Source of the DNA: Cupriavidus neocaledonicus
GTDB lineage: Bacteria > Pseudomonadota > Gammaproteobacteria > Burkholderiales > Burkholderiaceae
DNA length: 64,000 nucleotides
Reading direction: 5' to 3'
Assembly (NCBI RefSeq): GCF_000372525.1
Contig: NZ_AQUR01000090.1
Location: 1-64,000, forward strand
This document shows positions 1 to 8,689 of this stretch, piece by piece. A program made the translations under genes and the position numbers. Each line of letters begins with the position of its first letter. Position 1 is the stretch's first letter. The notes under the pieces were generated by a model. The model did no database searches. It saw nothing but the letters and a program-made list of their open reading frames with translations, and had not been told where the DNA came from.

Positions 1-226
1 GAAGATCCCGCACGCGCCGCACCACCGTCTCATGGACCTGCCGACACTTCGATCCGCATTCCTCGCAGTACATTACCTTGCTGACCGGCTTCAGGTACAG
101 CGCCAGCGTACGGCTTTCCCCTTCTGGCCATACCACCAGATCCAGCTTGTAGCCATCCCAGCAGCCCAACGCCTGCAGCGTCTTCCGATCCAGCATCCCG
201 TTCCCTATGACCGTCTTAACGGCCAT
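1..226 (-). CDS. ISL3-family transposase, N-terminal part (cut by window edge)
   Basis: Translating the minus strand from the ATG at 226 gives 75 open residues that run off the left edge. The sequence has the zinc-binding start typical of ISL3 transposases: C54-E-E-C57 and C61, followed by a VHETVVRRVRDL stretch. In this family that module binds the terminal inverted repeats and a DDE domain follows. The gene would move an insertion sequence by cut-and-paste. The element's outer end should lie between 227 and about 290, but I cannot fix its inverted repeat from one end. A perfect palindrome TTCTTCGAAGAA lies at about 262-273. Confidence 0.65.
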   Translation of the reverse strand, partial: MAVKTVIGNGMLDRKTLQALGCWDGYKLDLVVWPEGESRTLALYLKPVSKVMYCEECGSKCRQVHETVVRRVRDL

Positions 227-316
227 TAGGATACGGAATGTGGCAAATCAGGCCCCGGAATTCTTCGAAGAACCTTTTTTTATCGATCCCCGCACCGCCC
301 ACACTGCCCGCACCGC

Positions 317-1129
317 ATGCCCGCGTCCAGGCTGAAGATCGCCACCTTCAACATCAACGGCATCCGCAGCCGCGTGGGTGCGCTGTGCCACTGGCTTGCG
401 CGCGAAGCGCCGGACATCGTCTGCCTGCAGGAACTGAAAACCGCCGACGAGAGCTTTCCGGCGCGCGAAATTCGCGATGCCGGCTATGGCGCGATCTGGC
501 ATGGCCAGAAGTCCTGGAACGGCGTCGCCATCCTGGCGCGCGGCACGGAGCCGGTCGAAGTGCGCCGCGGCCTGCCCGGCGACCCCGACGACAGCCACAG
601 CCGCTACCTGGAGGCGGCGGTGGCAGGGATGGTGATCGGCTGCCTCTACCTGCCGAACGGCAACCCGCAGCCGGGGCCCAAGTTCGACTACAAGCTGGCC
701 TGGTTCGAGCGGCTGATCGCGCATGCGCAGGAACTGTTCGACAGCGGCCACCCGGTGGTGCTGGCCGGTGACTACAACGTGGTGCCGACCGACCAGGACA
801 TCTACAACCCACGCTCGTGGCGCAAGGATGCCCTGCTGCAGCCGGAGAGCCGCGAGGCGTACGCGCGCCTGCTGGCGCAGGGCTGGACCGACGCGCTGCG
901 CCAGCGCCATCCCGATGCGCCGATCTACACTTTCTGGGACTACTTCCGCCGGCACTGGCAGACCAACTCCGGCCTGCGCATCGACCACCTGCTGCTGAGC
1001 GCCGAGCTGGCGCCACGCCTGCGCGACGCCGGCGTCGACCGCTGGGTGCGCGGCGAGGACCATCCCAGCGACCATGCGCCGGCGTGGGTGGTGCTCGGCC
1101 CGGCGGCGCGGCGCAAGCGGGCGGGCTAG
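317..1129 (+). CDS. xth: Exodeoxyribonuclease III (AP endonuclease family)
   Basis: This 270-residue protein belongs to the endonuclease/exonuclease/phosphatase fold and would cleave abasic sites and trim 3' ends in base excision repair. The expected motifs are in order: LQELK with the metal-binding E39, the GDYN block with D152 and N154, RIDHLLL near the C-terminus, and the catalytic SDH pair D252-H253. Length matches the family. The ATG at 317 is used because the ATFNINGIRSR core begins eight residues later. It converges on the LysR pseudogene, with which its stop overlaps by four bases. Confidence 0.93.
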   Translation: MPASRLKIATFNINGIRSRVGALCHWLAREAPDIVCLQELKTADESFPAREIRDAGYGAIWHGQKSWNGVAILARGTEPVEVRRGLPGDPDDSHSRYLEAAVAGMVIGCLYLPNGNPQPGPKFDYKLAWFERLIAHAQELFDSGHPVVLAGDYNVVPTDQDIYNPRSWRKDALLQPESREAYARLLAQGWTDALRQRHPDAPIYTFWDYFRRHWQTNSGLRIDHLLLSAELAPRLRDAGVDRWVRGEDHPSDHAPAWVVLGPAARRKRAG

Positions 1130-2042
1130 CCCGCGGCCTCCGCCACCAGCTTGTCGCGGATAAAGCCCAGGAAGGCGCGCACGCCCTCCGGCAGCGTGCG
1201 GCCCGCCAGCGTCTGCAGCTCGATCGCCCGGCCGCGCATGCCGCGTTCGCGGATGCTCGCGGCATGCAACTCGCCGCGGCGCAAGCGGTCGCCCACGGTC
1301 ACGCTGCCAGAGATCGACAGGCCGCCGCCGTGCAGCACAAAACTGGTCAGGGTCTCGAAGTGGTTGGTCACCAATACCGGCTCGAACACCATGCCGCGTT
1401 CGCCGCAGGCCAGGTCGAACAGCTGCCGCACGGTGTTGTCGCCCTCTGGCAGCGCCAGCGGATACGCCTGCATCTGCGCCAGCGTGACGCTGCGAAAGCG
1501 CGCCAGCGGATGGTCCGGGCGCATGATCGCGATCACCGGCGCGGCCTGCCGGTGCGCGATGCGGATGCCCTGCTCGGCGGCGCGGCTGTAGGTGATGCCG
1601 ATATCCGCGTCGCCACGCAGCACGATCCCGGTCACATCCGCCGGCGGCGCCACGCGCACGTGGAACTGCAGGCCCGGATAGCGCCGGCGGAACTCGGCGA
1701 TGATGCGCGGCAGGAACTCTATCGCAAACCCGGCGGAACTGGCCACCCGCACCCGGCCGCGGCGCAGGCCCTGCAGCGCGGCGATCTCGGACACCACGCG
1801 GTCGGCTTCCAGCGCGCCGCGCAGCGCGTAGGCGGCCAGCAGTTCGCCGGCGGCGCTGGCCACCATGCCGCGCGGGCGGCGGTCGAACAACGCACGCCGA
1901 GCAGGGCCTCGAGCGCGGCGACCTGCCGGCTCACAGCCGACACGGTCACGTTGAGCCGTTGCGCCGCCTCGGTCAGCGAGCCGCTTCGGACCACTTCCAG
2001 GAAATAGCGCAGCGAGGTGTCCTGCAGGCGATGCGACAACAT
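1126..2042 (-). pseudogene. LysR-family regulator, interrupted by a frameshift
   Basis: Two minus-strand frames together make a full LysR regulator of about 305 residues. The first (from the ATG at 2042) has the winged helix-turn-helix, with SLTEAAQRLNVTVSAVSRQV and EALLGVR. The second (to 1126) resumes with FDRRPRGMV and continues through the whole effector-binding domain. They join at 1888-1890, where one base is missing from an expected CGT-CTG-TTC-GAC. The break separates DNA binding from ligand binding, so the gene is inactive as read unless the missing base is a sequencing error. It is divergent from the amidase gene, the usual arrangement for a regulator of that operon. Confidence 0.85.
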
Positions 2043-2159
2043 GGGGGCGGGCTCCGTCCGGTTTGCGTTTTACGCAAGGATATTTGAAAAAATCGTCGAT
2101 TGCGGGAAAGCACGGGTGACCCGTATGCTTTTCCCATACCTCACCGGAGACCCTGCGCC

Positions 2160-3626
2160 ATGGCGCCTGCCCAGACCCCTGCCAGCTCGACCGATCCCAT
2201 CACCGACCTCGATGCCGTCGCGCTGTCGCGCGCCATCCATGCGCGCGACGTGTCCTGCGTGGAAGTGCTCGATGCCTTCCTCGGCCAGATCGACCGCCAC
2301 AACCCCCGCGTCAACGCCATCGTCGCCGCGGTGGACCGCGACACGCTGCGCTTGCAGGCGCGCGGGCTCGACCACGAACTGGCGCGCGGCGCCAGCCGCG
2401 GCCCGCTGCACGGCTTCCCGCAGGCGCCCAAGGACATCAGCCCGGCCGCTGGCATGGTCACCACCAAGGGCTCGCCGATCTTCGCGGGCCAGGTCAGCGA
2501 CGCCGATGCCGTGATCTTCGAGCGCATGCGCGCCGGCGGCGCCGTCTTCATCGGGCGCACCAACTCGCCGGAATTCGGCCTCGGCGGCCACACCTACAAC
2601 CCGGTCTACGGCACCACCCGCAACGCCTTCGATCCCACCCGCTCCGCCGGCGGCAGCAGCGGCGGCGCCGCGGTGGCGGTGGCGCTGCACATGCTGCCGG
2701 TGGCCGACGGCTCGGACATGATGGGCTCGTTGCGCACGCCGGCGGCGTTCAACCATGTCTATGGGCTGCGCACCTCGGTCGGCTGCGTGCCGCACGGCCC
2801 GGGCGACGAAGTGTTCTTCCAGCAGTTCAGCGTGGCCGGGCCGATGGCGCGCAATGTGCCGGACCTGGCATTGCTGCTGTCGGTGCAGGCCGGCTTCGAT
2901 GCGCGCCTGCCGCTGACGCGCCGCGCCGAGGCGCCCGGCACCTTTGCGCTGCCGCCCGAACGCGACTGGACCGGCGTGCGCATCGGCTGGCTCGGCGACC
3001 TGGGCGGGTACCTGCCCACCGAAGCCGGCCTGCTCGACACCTGCGAGCAGGCCCTGGCGCACCTGCGCACGCTCGGTTGCGTCGTCGACGCGGCGCTGCC
3101 GGATTTCGACCTGGAACGCCTGTGGCGCGCCTGGATCGACCTGCGCAGCTTCGCCGTGGCGGGCGCCAACGCAGCGCTGTACCACGACCCGGCCAGGCGC
3201 GCGCTGCTCAAGCCCGAGGCGGTCTGGGAAATCGAACGCGGGCTGGCGCTGACGGGTACGCGCGTGTACGAGGCGATGGCCGAGCGCAGTGCGTGGTACC
3301 AGGCGCTGCGCGCGCTGTTCGAGCGCTTCGATTACCTGGTGCTGCCGGCCGCGCAGGTCTTCCCGTTCGACGCCAACTGGGATTGGCCGCACGCCATCGA
3401 CGGCCGCGACATGGACACCTACCACCGCTGGATGCAGGCAGTGGTGCCGGCCACCATGGCCGGGCTGCCGGCGCTGGCCGCGCCCGCCGGGTTCGGCCCG
3501 CAGGGCCTGCCCGCCGGCCTCCAGATCATCGGCCCGGCGCAGGCCGACGCCGCGGTGCTGCAGCTCGGCCATGCCTACGACCAGGCCGGCGGCTTCTCGC
3601 GCGTGCGCAGCCCCTGGCTGGGCTGA
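2160..3626 (+). CDS. Amidase (amidase-signature family)
   Basis: The 488-residue product is an amidase-signature hydrolase. The Ser-cisSer-Lys triad can be placed: K91 in PKDIS, the GGSSGG loop with S166/S167, and the nucleophile S190 in DMMGSLRTPA. The usual DTGGS is DMMGS here, which may affect specificity; the substrate is unknown. The ATG at 2160 is chosen over upstream in-frame starts because ACCGGAG lies just before it and the conserved part begins soon after. It lies divergently from the broken LysR gene and just upstream of a Bug-type binding protein, so it may act on a compound imported through that protein. Confidence 0.88.
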   Translation: MAPAQTPASSTDPITDLDAVALSRAIHARDVSCVEVLDAFLGQIDRHNPRVNAIVAAVDRDTLRLQARGLDHELARGASRGPLHGFPQAPKDISPAAGMVTTKGSPIFAGQVSDADAVIFERMRAGGAVFIGRTNSPEFGLGGHTYNPVYGTTRNAFDPTRSAGGSSGGAAVAVALHMLPVADGSDMMGSLRTPAAFNHVYGLRTSVGCVPHGPGDEVFFQQFSVAGPMARNVPDLALLLSVQAGFDARLPLTRRAEAPGTFALPPERDWTGVRIGWLGDLGGYLPTEAGLLDTCEQALAHLRTLGCVVDAALPDFDLERLWRAWIDLRSFAVAGANAALYHDPARRALLKPEAVWEIERGLALTGTRVYEAMAERSAWYQALRALFERFDYLVLPAAQVFPFDANWDWPHAIDGRDMDTYHRWMQAVVPATMAGLPALAAPAGFGPQGLPAGLQIIGPAQADAAVLQLGHAYDQAGGFSRVRSPWLG

Positions 3627-3688
3627 GACCGGCTGCGCATCGATACCGACCCCCTTTTCTTCCTACCACTGCCGCAGGAGTGCCCACG

Positions 3689-4675
3689 ATGACTGCAATG
3701 CCCCCGAAGCTGTTTCTCGCCTGCGCCACCGCCCTGGCCGCGGCGCTGACCACTGCGCCCGCCGCGCGGGCGCAAACGTGGCCGGAGCGCCCGCTGCGGC
3801 TGGTGGTGCCCTTCGCCGCCGGCGGCGCCACCGATGTGCTGGGCCGCCTGCTGGCGGTCGGGCTGGGCGAAAAGCTCGGCCAGTCGGTGGTGGTCGAGAA
3901 CAAGCCCGGCGCCAGCACCGTGATCGGCGCCACCCAGGTGGCCAAGGCCGCGCCCGACGGCTACACGCTGCTGCTGGCGGCCAGCACCACGCTGACGCTG
4001 AACCCGGCGATCCGCCAGCACCTGGGCTACGACCCGATCAAGAGCTTTACCCCGCTCGGCCTGATCGCCGACATGAGCCTGGTGCTGGTGGCCAACCCCG
4101 ACACGCAGATCGCCACGCTCAAGGACCTGGTGACGCAAGCCAAGGCCAACCCGGACAAATTCTCCTATGGCTCGTTCGGCGCCGGCTCGTCGGTGCATTT
4201 CGGCGCGGAGATGCTCAAGGCCGCCACCGGCATCCGCATGGTGCACGTACCGTTCAACGGCAGCGCTCCCAGCCTGACCGCGCTCACCGGCGGCCAGGTG
4301 CCGGTGGCGGTCGATACCGTGGTGGCAACGCTGCCGCTGATCAAGGGCGGCAAGATCCGGCCGGTGGCGGTGCTGTCGCCGCAACGCCTGCCGGCCTTGC
4401 CGCAGGTGCCGACCGTCGCCGAAAGCGGCTATCCCGGCTTCCAGATGGGCACCTGGTTCGCGCTGCTGGCACCCGCGGGGCTGCCCGCGCCGGTGCAGCA
4501 GAAGCTGGAAAAGGCGCTGGCCGACGTCGCCAACGCGCCGGCCACGAAGGCGCGCATGGTCGAGCTGGCGTTGACGCCGGCCTATGGCAACGGAGCGGCG
4601 GTGAAGGCGCGGGTGGAGAAGGAGCTGCCGGAGATGCGGGCGGTGGCGGCGCGGGCAGATATCCGCGCCGAATAG
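3689..4675 (+). CDS. Tripartite tricarboxylate transporter binding protein (Bug/TctC family)
   Basis: This 328-residue protein starts with a clear signal peptide (LFLACATALAAALTTAPA, cut near ARA-QTW). The mature part shows the Bug hallmarks WPERPLRLVVPFAAGGATD, a VVENKPGA turn and an APDGYTLL motif. Bug proteins capture organic acids or amides in the periplasm for TctAB permeases; no permease is present nearby, as is common for the many orphan Bug genes of Burkholderiales. A GCAGGAG ribosome site precedes the ATG. It follows the amidase by 62 bases in the same direction and is probably co-transcribed with it. Confidence 0.92.
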   Translation: MTAMPPKLFLACATALAAALTTAPAARAQTWPERPLRLVVPFAAGGATDVLGRLLAVGLGEKLGQSVVVENKPGASTVIGATQVAKAAPDGYTLLLAASTTLTLNPAIRQHLGYDPIKSFTPLGLIADMSLVLVANPDTQIATLKDLVTQAKANPDKFSYGSFGAGSSVHFGAEMLKAATGIRMVHVPFNGSAPSLTALTGGQVPVAVDTVVATLPLIKGGKIRPVAVLSPQRLPALPQVPTVAESGYPGFQMGTWFALLAPAGLPAPVQQKLEKALADVANAPATKARMVELALTPAYGNGAAVKARVEKELPEMRAVAARADIRAE

Positions 4676-4692
4676 CGAGTGCGGCGCGCCAC

Positions 4693-5481
4693 TCAGCGCC
4701 GCATGCCGTCCACATGCGCCGCGAAGCCAGCGGCTTGCGGCGCCACTTCCTCGCGCAGCGTAAGCTGCGGGATCAGGTAGTCGCCACCGTTCTGCCTTCG
4801 GAACGGAATCGGCGCGGTCGTCTCCAGTGCATCCAGCCGCTCGCCCAGTTCCTCGCGAATCTGCGCAAAGCGCGCCGCATCAACCTTGCCGGTCCGGTAC
4901 ACCAGGTACGGCGGCAGCACGTCAAACCCGGGGTAATGCAGGATGCCGTGGTGGATCGGGAACAGGATGTCGCCGATCGGGCCGTTGATGCCGCGCGCGC
5001 TGTAGTGCGACTCCCAGCCGCCGGCGGTGACGATCAGCATGGCGCGCTTGCCCGCGAGCGTGCCTTCGCCATAGCGGTCGCCCCAGCGCTGGTCCGAGTG
5101 CTCGCCCAGGCCGTAGGCGAAGCCATAGGCATAGACGCGCTCGACCCAGCCCTTCAGGATGGCGGGCATCGAGAACCACCACAGCGGGAACTGCAGGATC
5201 ACGGTGTCGGCCCAGCGCAGCTTGTCCTGCTCGCGTGCGATGTCATCGCTCTGCAGCCCGTTGTCGAAGGCATGCTTCGAGTCCAGCGACGGGTGGAACG
5301 GCGCGTCGGCCTTGGGGACCTTCGAATCCGAGGCGTCCAGCTGCGGCTTCCATTGCATCGCGTACAGGTCCGAAACCTGGACTTCGTGGCCGGCGTCGCG
5401 CAAACGCTGCACGGCAAAGTCGCGGATGGCGCCGTTGAGCGAGCGCGGTTCGGGGTGGGCATAGACCAGCAGTACTTTCAT
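4693..5481 (-). CDS. NAD(P)H:quinone oxidoreductase, flavodoxin-like fold
   Basis: The 262-residue protein matches the NQO1/MdaB-type flavodoxin fold. It begins with MKVLLVYAHPEPRSLNGAI, the FMN/FAD phosphate loop. The middle part has LQFPLWWFSMPAILKGWVER, which lines the flavin site in this family, followed by TAGGWESHY. Members reduce quinones or similar electrophiles by two electrons in the cytoplasm. The gene is divergent from a LysR regulator with palindromes between them, so it is likely the regulator's main target. The physiological substrate cannot be read from the sequence. Confidence 0.88.
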   Translation of the reverse strand: MKVLLVYAHPEPRSLNGAIRDFAVQRLRDAGHEVQVSDLYAMQWKPQLDASDSKVPKADAPFHPSLDSKHAFDNGLQSDDIAREQDKLRWADTVILQFPLWWFSMPAILKGWVERVYAYGFAYGLGEHSDQRWGDRYGEGTLAGKRAMLIVTAGGWESHYSARGINGPIGDILFPIHHGILHYPGFDVLPPYLVYRTGKVDAARFAQIREELGERLDALETTAPIPFRRQNGGDYLIPQLTLREEVAPQAAGFAAHVDGMRR

Positions 5482-5531
5482 GTCGGTGGCTTCACAAGTG
5501 TTGGTGAAGCCAGCATAGGCCGCGGTCCGGT

Positions 5532-5555
5532 ATATTAGAAATGAATATCCGATAT
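5532..5555. promoter_or_regulatory. Putative LysR operator between the quinone reductase and its regulator
   Basis: Two overlapping palindromes lie in the 87-base divergent gap: ATATTAGAAATGAATAT at 5532-5548, a T-N11-A type LysR box, and ATATCCGATAT at 5545-5555. The stretch is much more AT-rich than its surroundings. Position and symmetry fit autoregulation plus control of the quinone reductase. Confidence 0.5.
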
Positions 5556-5568
5556 TTCAGGTATTGTC

Positions 5569-6474
5569 ATGACTAATTCCGCGACCAGCCTCAGGCGGCT
5601 TGACCTGAACCTGCTGCTGACGCTCGACGTGCTGCTGTCCGAGCACAACGTCACGCGCGCAGCCGAGCGGCTGCATCTGTCGCAGCCCTCTGTCAGCGTC
5701 CACCTGGCCCGGCTGCGCGACCACTTCGGCGACCCGCTGCTGCTGCCGGGGCCGCGCGGCATGCGCCCTACCGCCAGGGCGGAGGCGCTGCGCGAGCCGT
5801 TGCGCGAAGCGCTGGCCGCGCTGGCGCAGGCTGTTTCCGCCGACACACCGTTCGACCCCGCCACGTCGACCCATACCTGGCGCGTGGCGGCGACCGACTA
5901 TGGCGAATCGACCATCGTGCTGCCCGCGCTGCAGGGGCTGCGCAAGTCCGCGCCCGGCGCGCGCCTGGCCGTGGTCGAGATGGTGCCGGCGCGCATCGCC
6001 CGGCAGGCCGAGCGCGCCGAGCTGGACCTGGCCTTCCACACCACCGACGGCTCGCCGCCGGCGTTGCACCGGCGCGCACTGTTCACCGAGCGCTATGTGC
6101 TGGTCGGCCGCGCGGGCCATCCGCGGCTGAAGCGACGCCCCACGCTGGCGCAGTTCTGCGCGCTCGAGCACGTGATCGTGTCGCCGGACGGCGGCGGCTT
6201 CCACGGCGTCACCGACGAGGCGCTGGCCCGGGCCGGCATGCAGCGGCGCGTGGTGCTGTCGGTGCCGCACTTCCTGTTTGTCACGGCGGCGCTCGCCGCC
6301 ACCGACCTGGTGGCGATGCTGCCCGAGCGGCTGGTGCGCGGCGCTCCGGCATTGCGCGCGGTGGCACCGCCGGTCGAAGTGCCGGGCTACGAGATGTCGA
6401 TGCTGTGGCCCGAGCGCGTGCATCGCGATCCGGCGCACCGCTGGCTGCGTGAACACATCGCCACATCGGTATAA
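5569..6474 (+). CDS. LysR-family transcriptional regulator
   Basis: This is a complete 301-residue LysR regulator. The N-terminal helix-turn-helix is clear (LLLTLDVLLSEHNVTRAAERL followed by SQPSVSVHLARLRDHF), and the C-terminal two-lobed effector domain resembles the NodD/NahR-like branch, with TDYGE and a late FLFVTAALAATDLVAMLPERL. It lies divergently from the quinone reductase and probably controls it in response to an aromatic or quinone-like inducer; the inducer is inference. The start at 5569 is the ATG closest to the conserved LRRLDLNLL. Confidence 0.9.
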   Translation: MTNSATSLRRLDLNLLLTLDVLLSEHNVTRAAERLHLSQPSVSVHLARLRDHFGDPLLLPGPRGMRPTARAEALREPLREALAALAQAVSADTPFDPATSTHTWRVAATDYGESTIVLPALQGLRKSAPGARLAVVEMVPARIARQAERAELDLAFHTTDGSPPALHRRALFTERYVLVGRAGHPRLKRRPTLAQFCALEHVIVSPDGGGFHGVTDEALARAGMQRRVVLSVPHFLFVTAALAATDLVAMLPERLVRGAPALRAVAPPVEVPGYEMSMLWPERVHRDPAHRWLREHIATSV

Positions 6475-6576
6475 GCGTCGTTGCTGTCGCTGTTTTGCAT
6501 ACAAAACTGGAATACAATCAGCGCTTTCAACGTTGCGGCATGGCCAAGCCCGTGCCGCCCAGTTTTGGAGGAGATC

Positions 6577-6963
6577 ATGACGTTTTCGGAAACCGGCCTG
6601 ACGTCCCGCCACGTGGCCGCGCTTGCGCCGATCGAGGACTACCTGCATGGCCATATCACCGGCAAGGCCGAATTCATGTACAAGGCCTTCGCCGCCGACG
6701 CGCGCATCGTCTCGTTCCGCGACGGCAAGCTGCACTCGCTGACGGTCGAGGAATTCGCCACGGCGCGCTGTCCCGGCCATCCGGCCGCGGATGAGGCGCA
6801 GCGCAAGCGCTCGATCACGCAGTTCGACGTAGTCGGCAACGCCGGCGTGGCCAAGGTGGTGCTGGAATACCCGGGCGTGACCTTCACCGACTACATGACG
6901 CTGCTCGAGATCGACGGCGTCTGGAAGATCGTCAACAAGACCTTCAGCGCCGCGGCGCGCTGA
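6577..6963 (+). CDS. NTF2-like/SnoaL-type protein (putative lumazine-binding subgroup)
   Basis: The 128-residue protein has the cone-shaped NTF2-like layout: an early helix with EDYLHGHITG, a mid AADARIVSFRDGKL strand pair, and the typical closing strand YMTLLEIDGVWKIVNKTF. Proteins of this subgroup are small cytoplasmic or secreted proteins of unknown ligand. A strong ribosome site GGAGGAG sits seven bases before the ATG at 6577, which excludes the longer upstream frame. It follows the LysR gene after about 100 bases and may have its own promoter. The exact function is unknown. Confidence 0.75.
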   Translation: MTFSETGLTSRHVAALAPIEDYLHGHITGKAEFMYKAFAADARIVSFRDGKLHSLTVEEFATARCPGHPAADEAQRKRSITQFDVVGNAGVAKVVLEYPGVTFTDYMTLLEIDGVWKIVNKTFSAAAR

Positions 6964-6988
6964 GCGCGGGCTGCCGGTCTGCCGCGGT

Positions 6989-7486
6989 TCAGGCCGGCAA
7001 CACCGCGGTCGCTTCGATCTCGAACAGCATGTTGTCCAGCGCCAGCCGCGGCACCGGGATCAGCGTGCAGGCCGGCGTCGGGCGGTCGCCCCACATCTCG
7101 CGCAGCGCCGCACCGAAGGTGCGCAGGCGGTCGTGCGAATGGTCCACCACCAGCACCGTAAGCTTGGCCACGTCGCCGACGTCGGCACCGGCCGCCTGCA
7201 GCGCAATGCGCAGGTTCTGCATGGCGCGCGCCACCTGGCGCGAAAAATCGAGCGGCAGGCACCCCGCCGCGTCCTCGCCACCCTGCCCCGAGACATAGAC
7301 GATGCGGACCGGGCCTTCGACCAGGGCCACGTGCGAATAGCCGTTGGGGCGCGGGTCATACAGGCCATCGGGATTGAGCAGGCTCAGCGAGTCATTGGGG
7401 CGGGCGAAGGGCACGGCGGGCGCGACTGGCAAGGCGGGCATGGCGGACGAGCGCAGCGACGTGGGCGAGAACGGAAACATGGTCAT
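6989..7486 (-). CDS. RidA/YjgF-family protein, probable SoxR target
   Basis: The C-terminal 130 residues form a RidA-type chorismate-mutase-like barrel, with YVSGQGGEDA, the central QVARAMQNLRIALQAAGADVGDVAKLTV split over two strands, and the closing RPTPACTLIPVPRLA. The arginine of RPTPACT is the residue that binds the acid group in deaminating RidA proteins. The family removes reactive enamines and imines. The start must lie downstream of the promoter read at 7523-7553, so the ATG at 7537 is excluded; 7486, 7480 and 7441 remain, the last giving a typical 150 residues. It is divergent from soxR. Confidence 0.82.
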   Translation of the reverse strand: MTMFPFSPTSLRSSAMPALPVAPAVPFARPNDSLSLLNPDGLYDPRPNGYSHVALVEGPVRIVYVSGQGGEDAAGCLPLDFSRQVARAMQNLRIALQAAGADVGDVAKLTVLVVDHSHDRLRTFGAALREMWGDRPTPACTLIPVPRLALDNMLFEIEATAVLPA

Positions 7487-7522
7487 CGGCTTGTGGAAGG
7501 CATCTCGGTCAGAGGAGCCGCC

Positions 7523-7553
7523 AGTATCAAACCTCAAGTTAGGTTAAGGTCAA
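7523..7553 (-). promoter_or_regulatory. SoxR-type promoter with a 19-bp spacer driving the RidA-family gene
   Basis: On the minus strand a -35 TTGACC (7548-7553) and a -10 GATACT (7523-7528) are separated by 19 bp, the over-long spacing typical of MerR/SoxR-activated promoters. Within the spacer lies CCTCAAGTT-AGGTTAAGG (7532-7549), close to the SoxR operator consensus CCTCAAGTT-AACTTGAGG. The soxR gene is immediately divergent. Confidence 0.8.
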
Positions 7554-7619
7554 GCGCGGCCATGGTGGTAGCATGGGCATTCCTGCGTTCCAACGTTGCA
7601 GCACTGCCTGCCCTTCGCC

Positions 7620-8102
7620 ATGGCTTCCAAGCAACCGCCCGCCGCCCCGCGCCGGCGCCGGCCCCAGCCCGCGGAAGAACTGCTCTCCGTCGGTGAAGTC
7701 TCGGCGCGCACCGGCATTGCGGTGTCCGCCCTGCATTTCTATGAAGCCCGCGGCCTGATCGCCAGCACCCGCAGCGGCGGCAACCAGCGCCGCTATGCGC
7801 GCGCCGTGCTGCGGCGCCTGGCGGTGATTCGCGTGGCGCAGCGCATGGGGCTGCCGCTGGCGGTGATCGCCGACGCCATGCGCAAGCTGCCCGATGGCCG
7901 CGCGCCCACCGTGGCCGACTGGCGCAAGCTCTCCGCCAGCTGGCGCGACGATCTCGACGAACGGATCCGCACGCTGACGCAACTGCGCGACCAGCTCGAC
8001 GGGTGCATCGGTTGTGGATGCCTGTCGCTGAAGGCGTGTCCGCTACGCAATCCGCAGGATGCGCTGGCGGGCGAAGGGCCGGGGCCGCATTTTGTGGAGT
8101 GA
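7620..8102 (+). CDS. soxR: Redox-sensitive transcriptional activator SoxR
   Basis: The 160-residue protein is a MerR-family regulator with an N-terminal winged helix (SVGEVSARTGIAVSALHFYE), a dimerising helix, and the SoxR iron-sulfur motif C129-I-G-C132-G-C134-L-S-L-K-A-C140 that holds a [2Fe-2S] cluster. Oxidation of the cluster by redox-cycling compounds or NO switches on target promoters. No soxS is present here, so as in most non-enteric bacteria it should act directly on a few genes. The best candidate is the divergent RidA-family gene, whose promoter contains a SoxR box. Confidence 0.95.
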   Translation: MASKQPPAAPRRRRPQPAEELLSVGEVSARTGIAVSALHFYEARGLIASTRSGGNQRRYARAVLRRLAVIRVAQRMGLPLAVIADAMRKLPDGRAPTVADWRKLSASWRDDLDERIRTLTQLRDQLDGCIGCGCLSLKACPLRNPQDALAGEGPGPHFVE

Positions 8103-8128
8103 GACTGCGCGGCCGCAGCCGTGCCGGC

Positions 8129-8515
8129 TTACTTGAAGGTCTCGAGGTACGCCAGCAGATCGGTGATCTGCTGCTCGTCGCCCAGCCCCCAGAACCGCAT
8201 CTTCGTGCCCGGCACCACCTTGCCGGGCGAGCGCACGAAGGCGCGCAGCGTGTCGTGCGACCACACCACCTTCGACGCGCGCATCGCGTCCGAGTACTGG
8301 AAATCCGTCGTGCTGCCGGCCCTGCGGCCGAAAATCCCGTTCAGTTGCGGACCAAAGCCCGCGCGCGCGTTGCGCCCGACGTGGTGGCACGAGGCGCAGC
8401 GCGTCGCAAACAACGCCTTGCCGGCCTGGAGATCGGCGGCGGCAGTGGCGGTGGCGGCGGTGGGAACGGCGGTGAAGGCGGTCAGTGCCAGCAGGGTAGC
8501 GGCGGTACGGCGCAT
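8129..8515 (-). CDS. Class I cytochrome c, periplasmic
   Basis: The 128-residue protein has a signal peptide (MRRTAATLLALTAFTAVP, cleaved near ATA-AAD) and one haem site C40-A-S-C43-H44. The sixth ligand is M106 in the PGTKMRFWG loop, typical of small soluble mitochondrial-type cytochromes c. It would carry electrons in the periplasm between a bc1-type complex and an oxidase or reductase. A much longer frame continues upstream, but the ATG at 8515 gives the signal peptide. It is convergent with soxR and the partner is not evident. Confidence 0.9.
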   Translation of the reverse strand: MRRTAATLLALTAFTAVPTAATATAAADLQAGKALFATRCASCHHVGRNARAGFGPQLNGIFGRRAGSTTDFQYSDAMRASKVVWSHDTLRAFVRSPGKVVPGTKMRFWGLGDEQQITDLLAYLETFK

Positions 8516-8689
8516 TGGCAGCTCGGAAAGGTTAATGCCTGGACAACGGGTTGGGATGATACAGGGCAGCGCCCGCACGCCCCGCCGGGCGGCGTTACAC
8601 CACGTCACACTTGCAACACTTCGCGCGCCCCATATTACAGCCCGTCCCCCTACAGTGAGCCCATGTCCAACGCCCCTAGGGAGGCAGCC

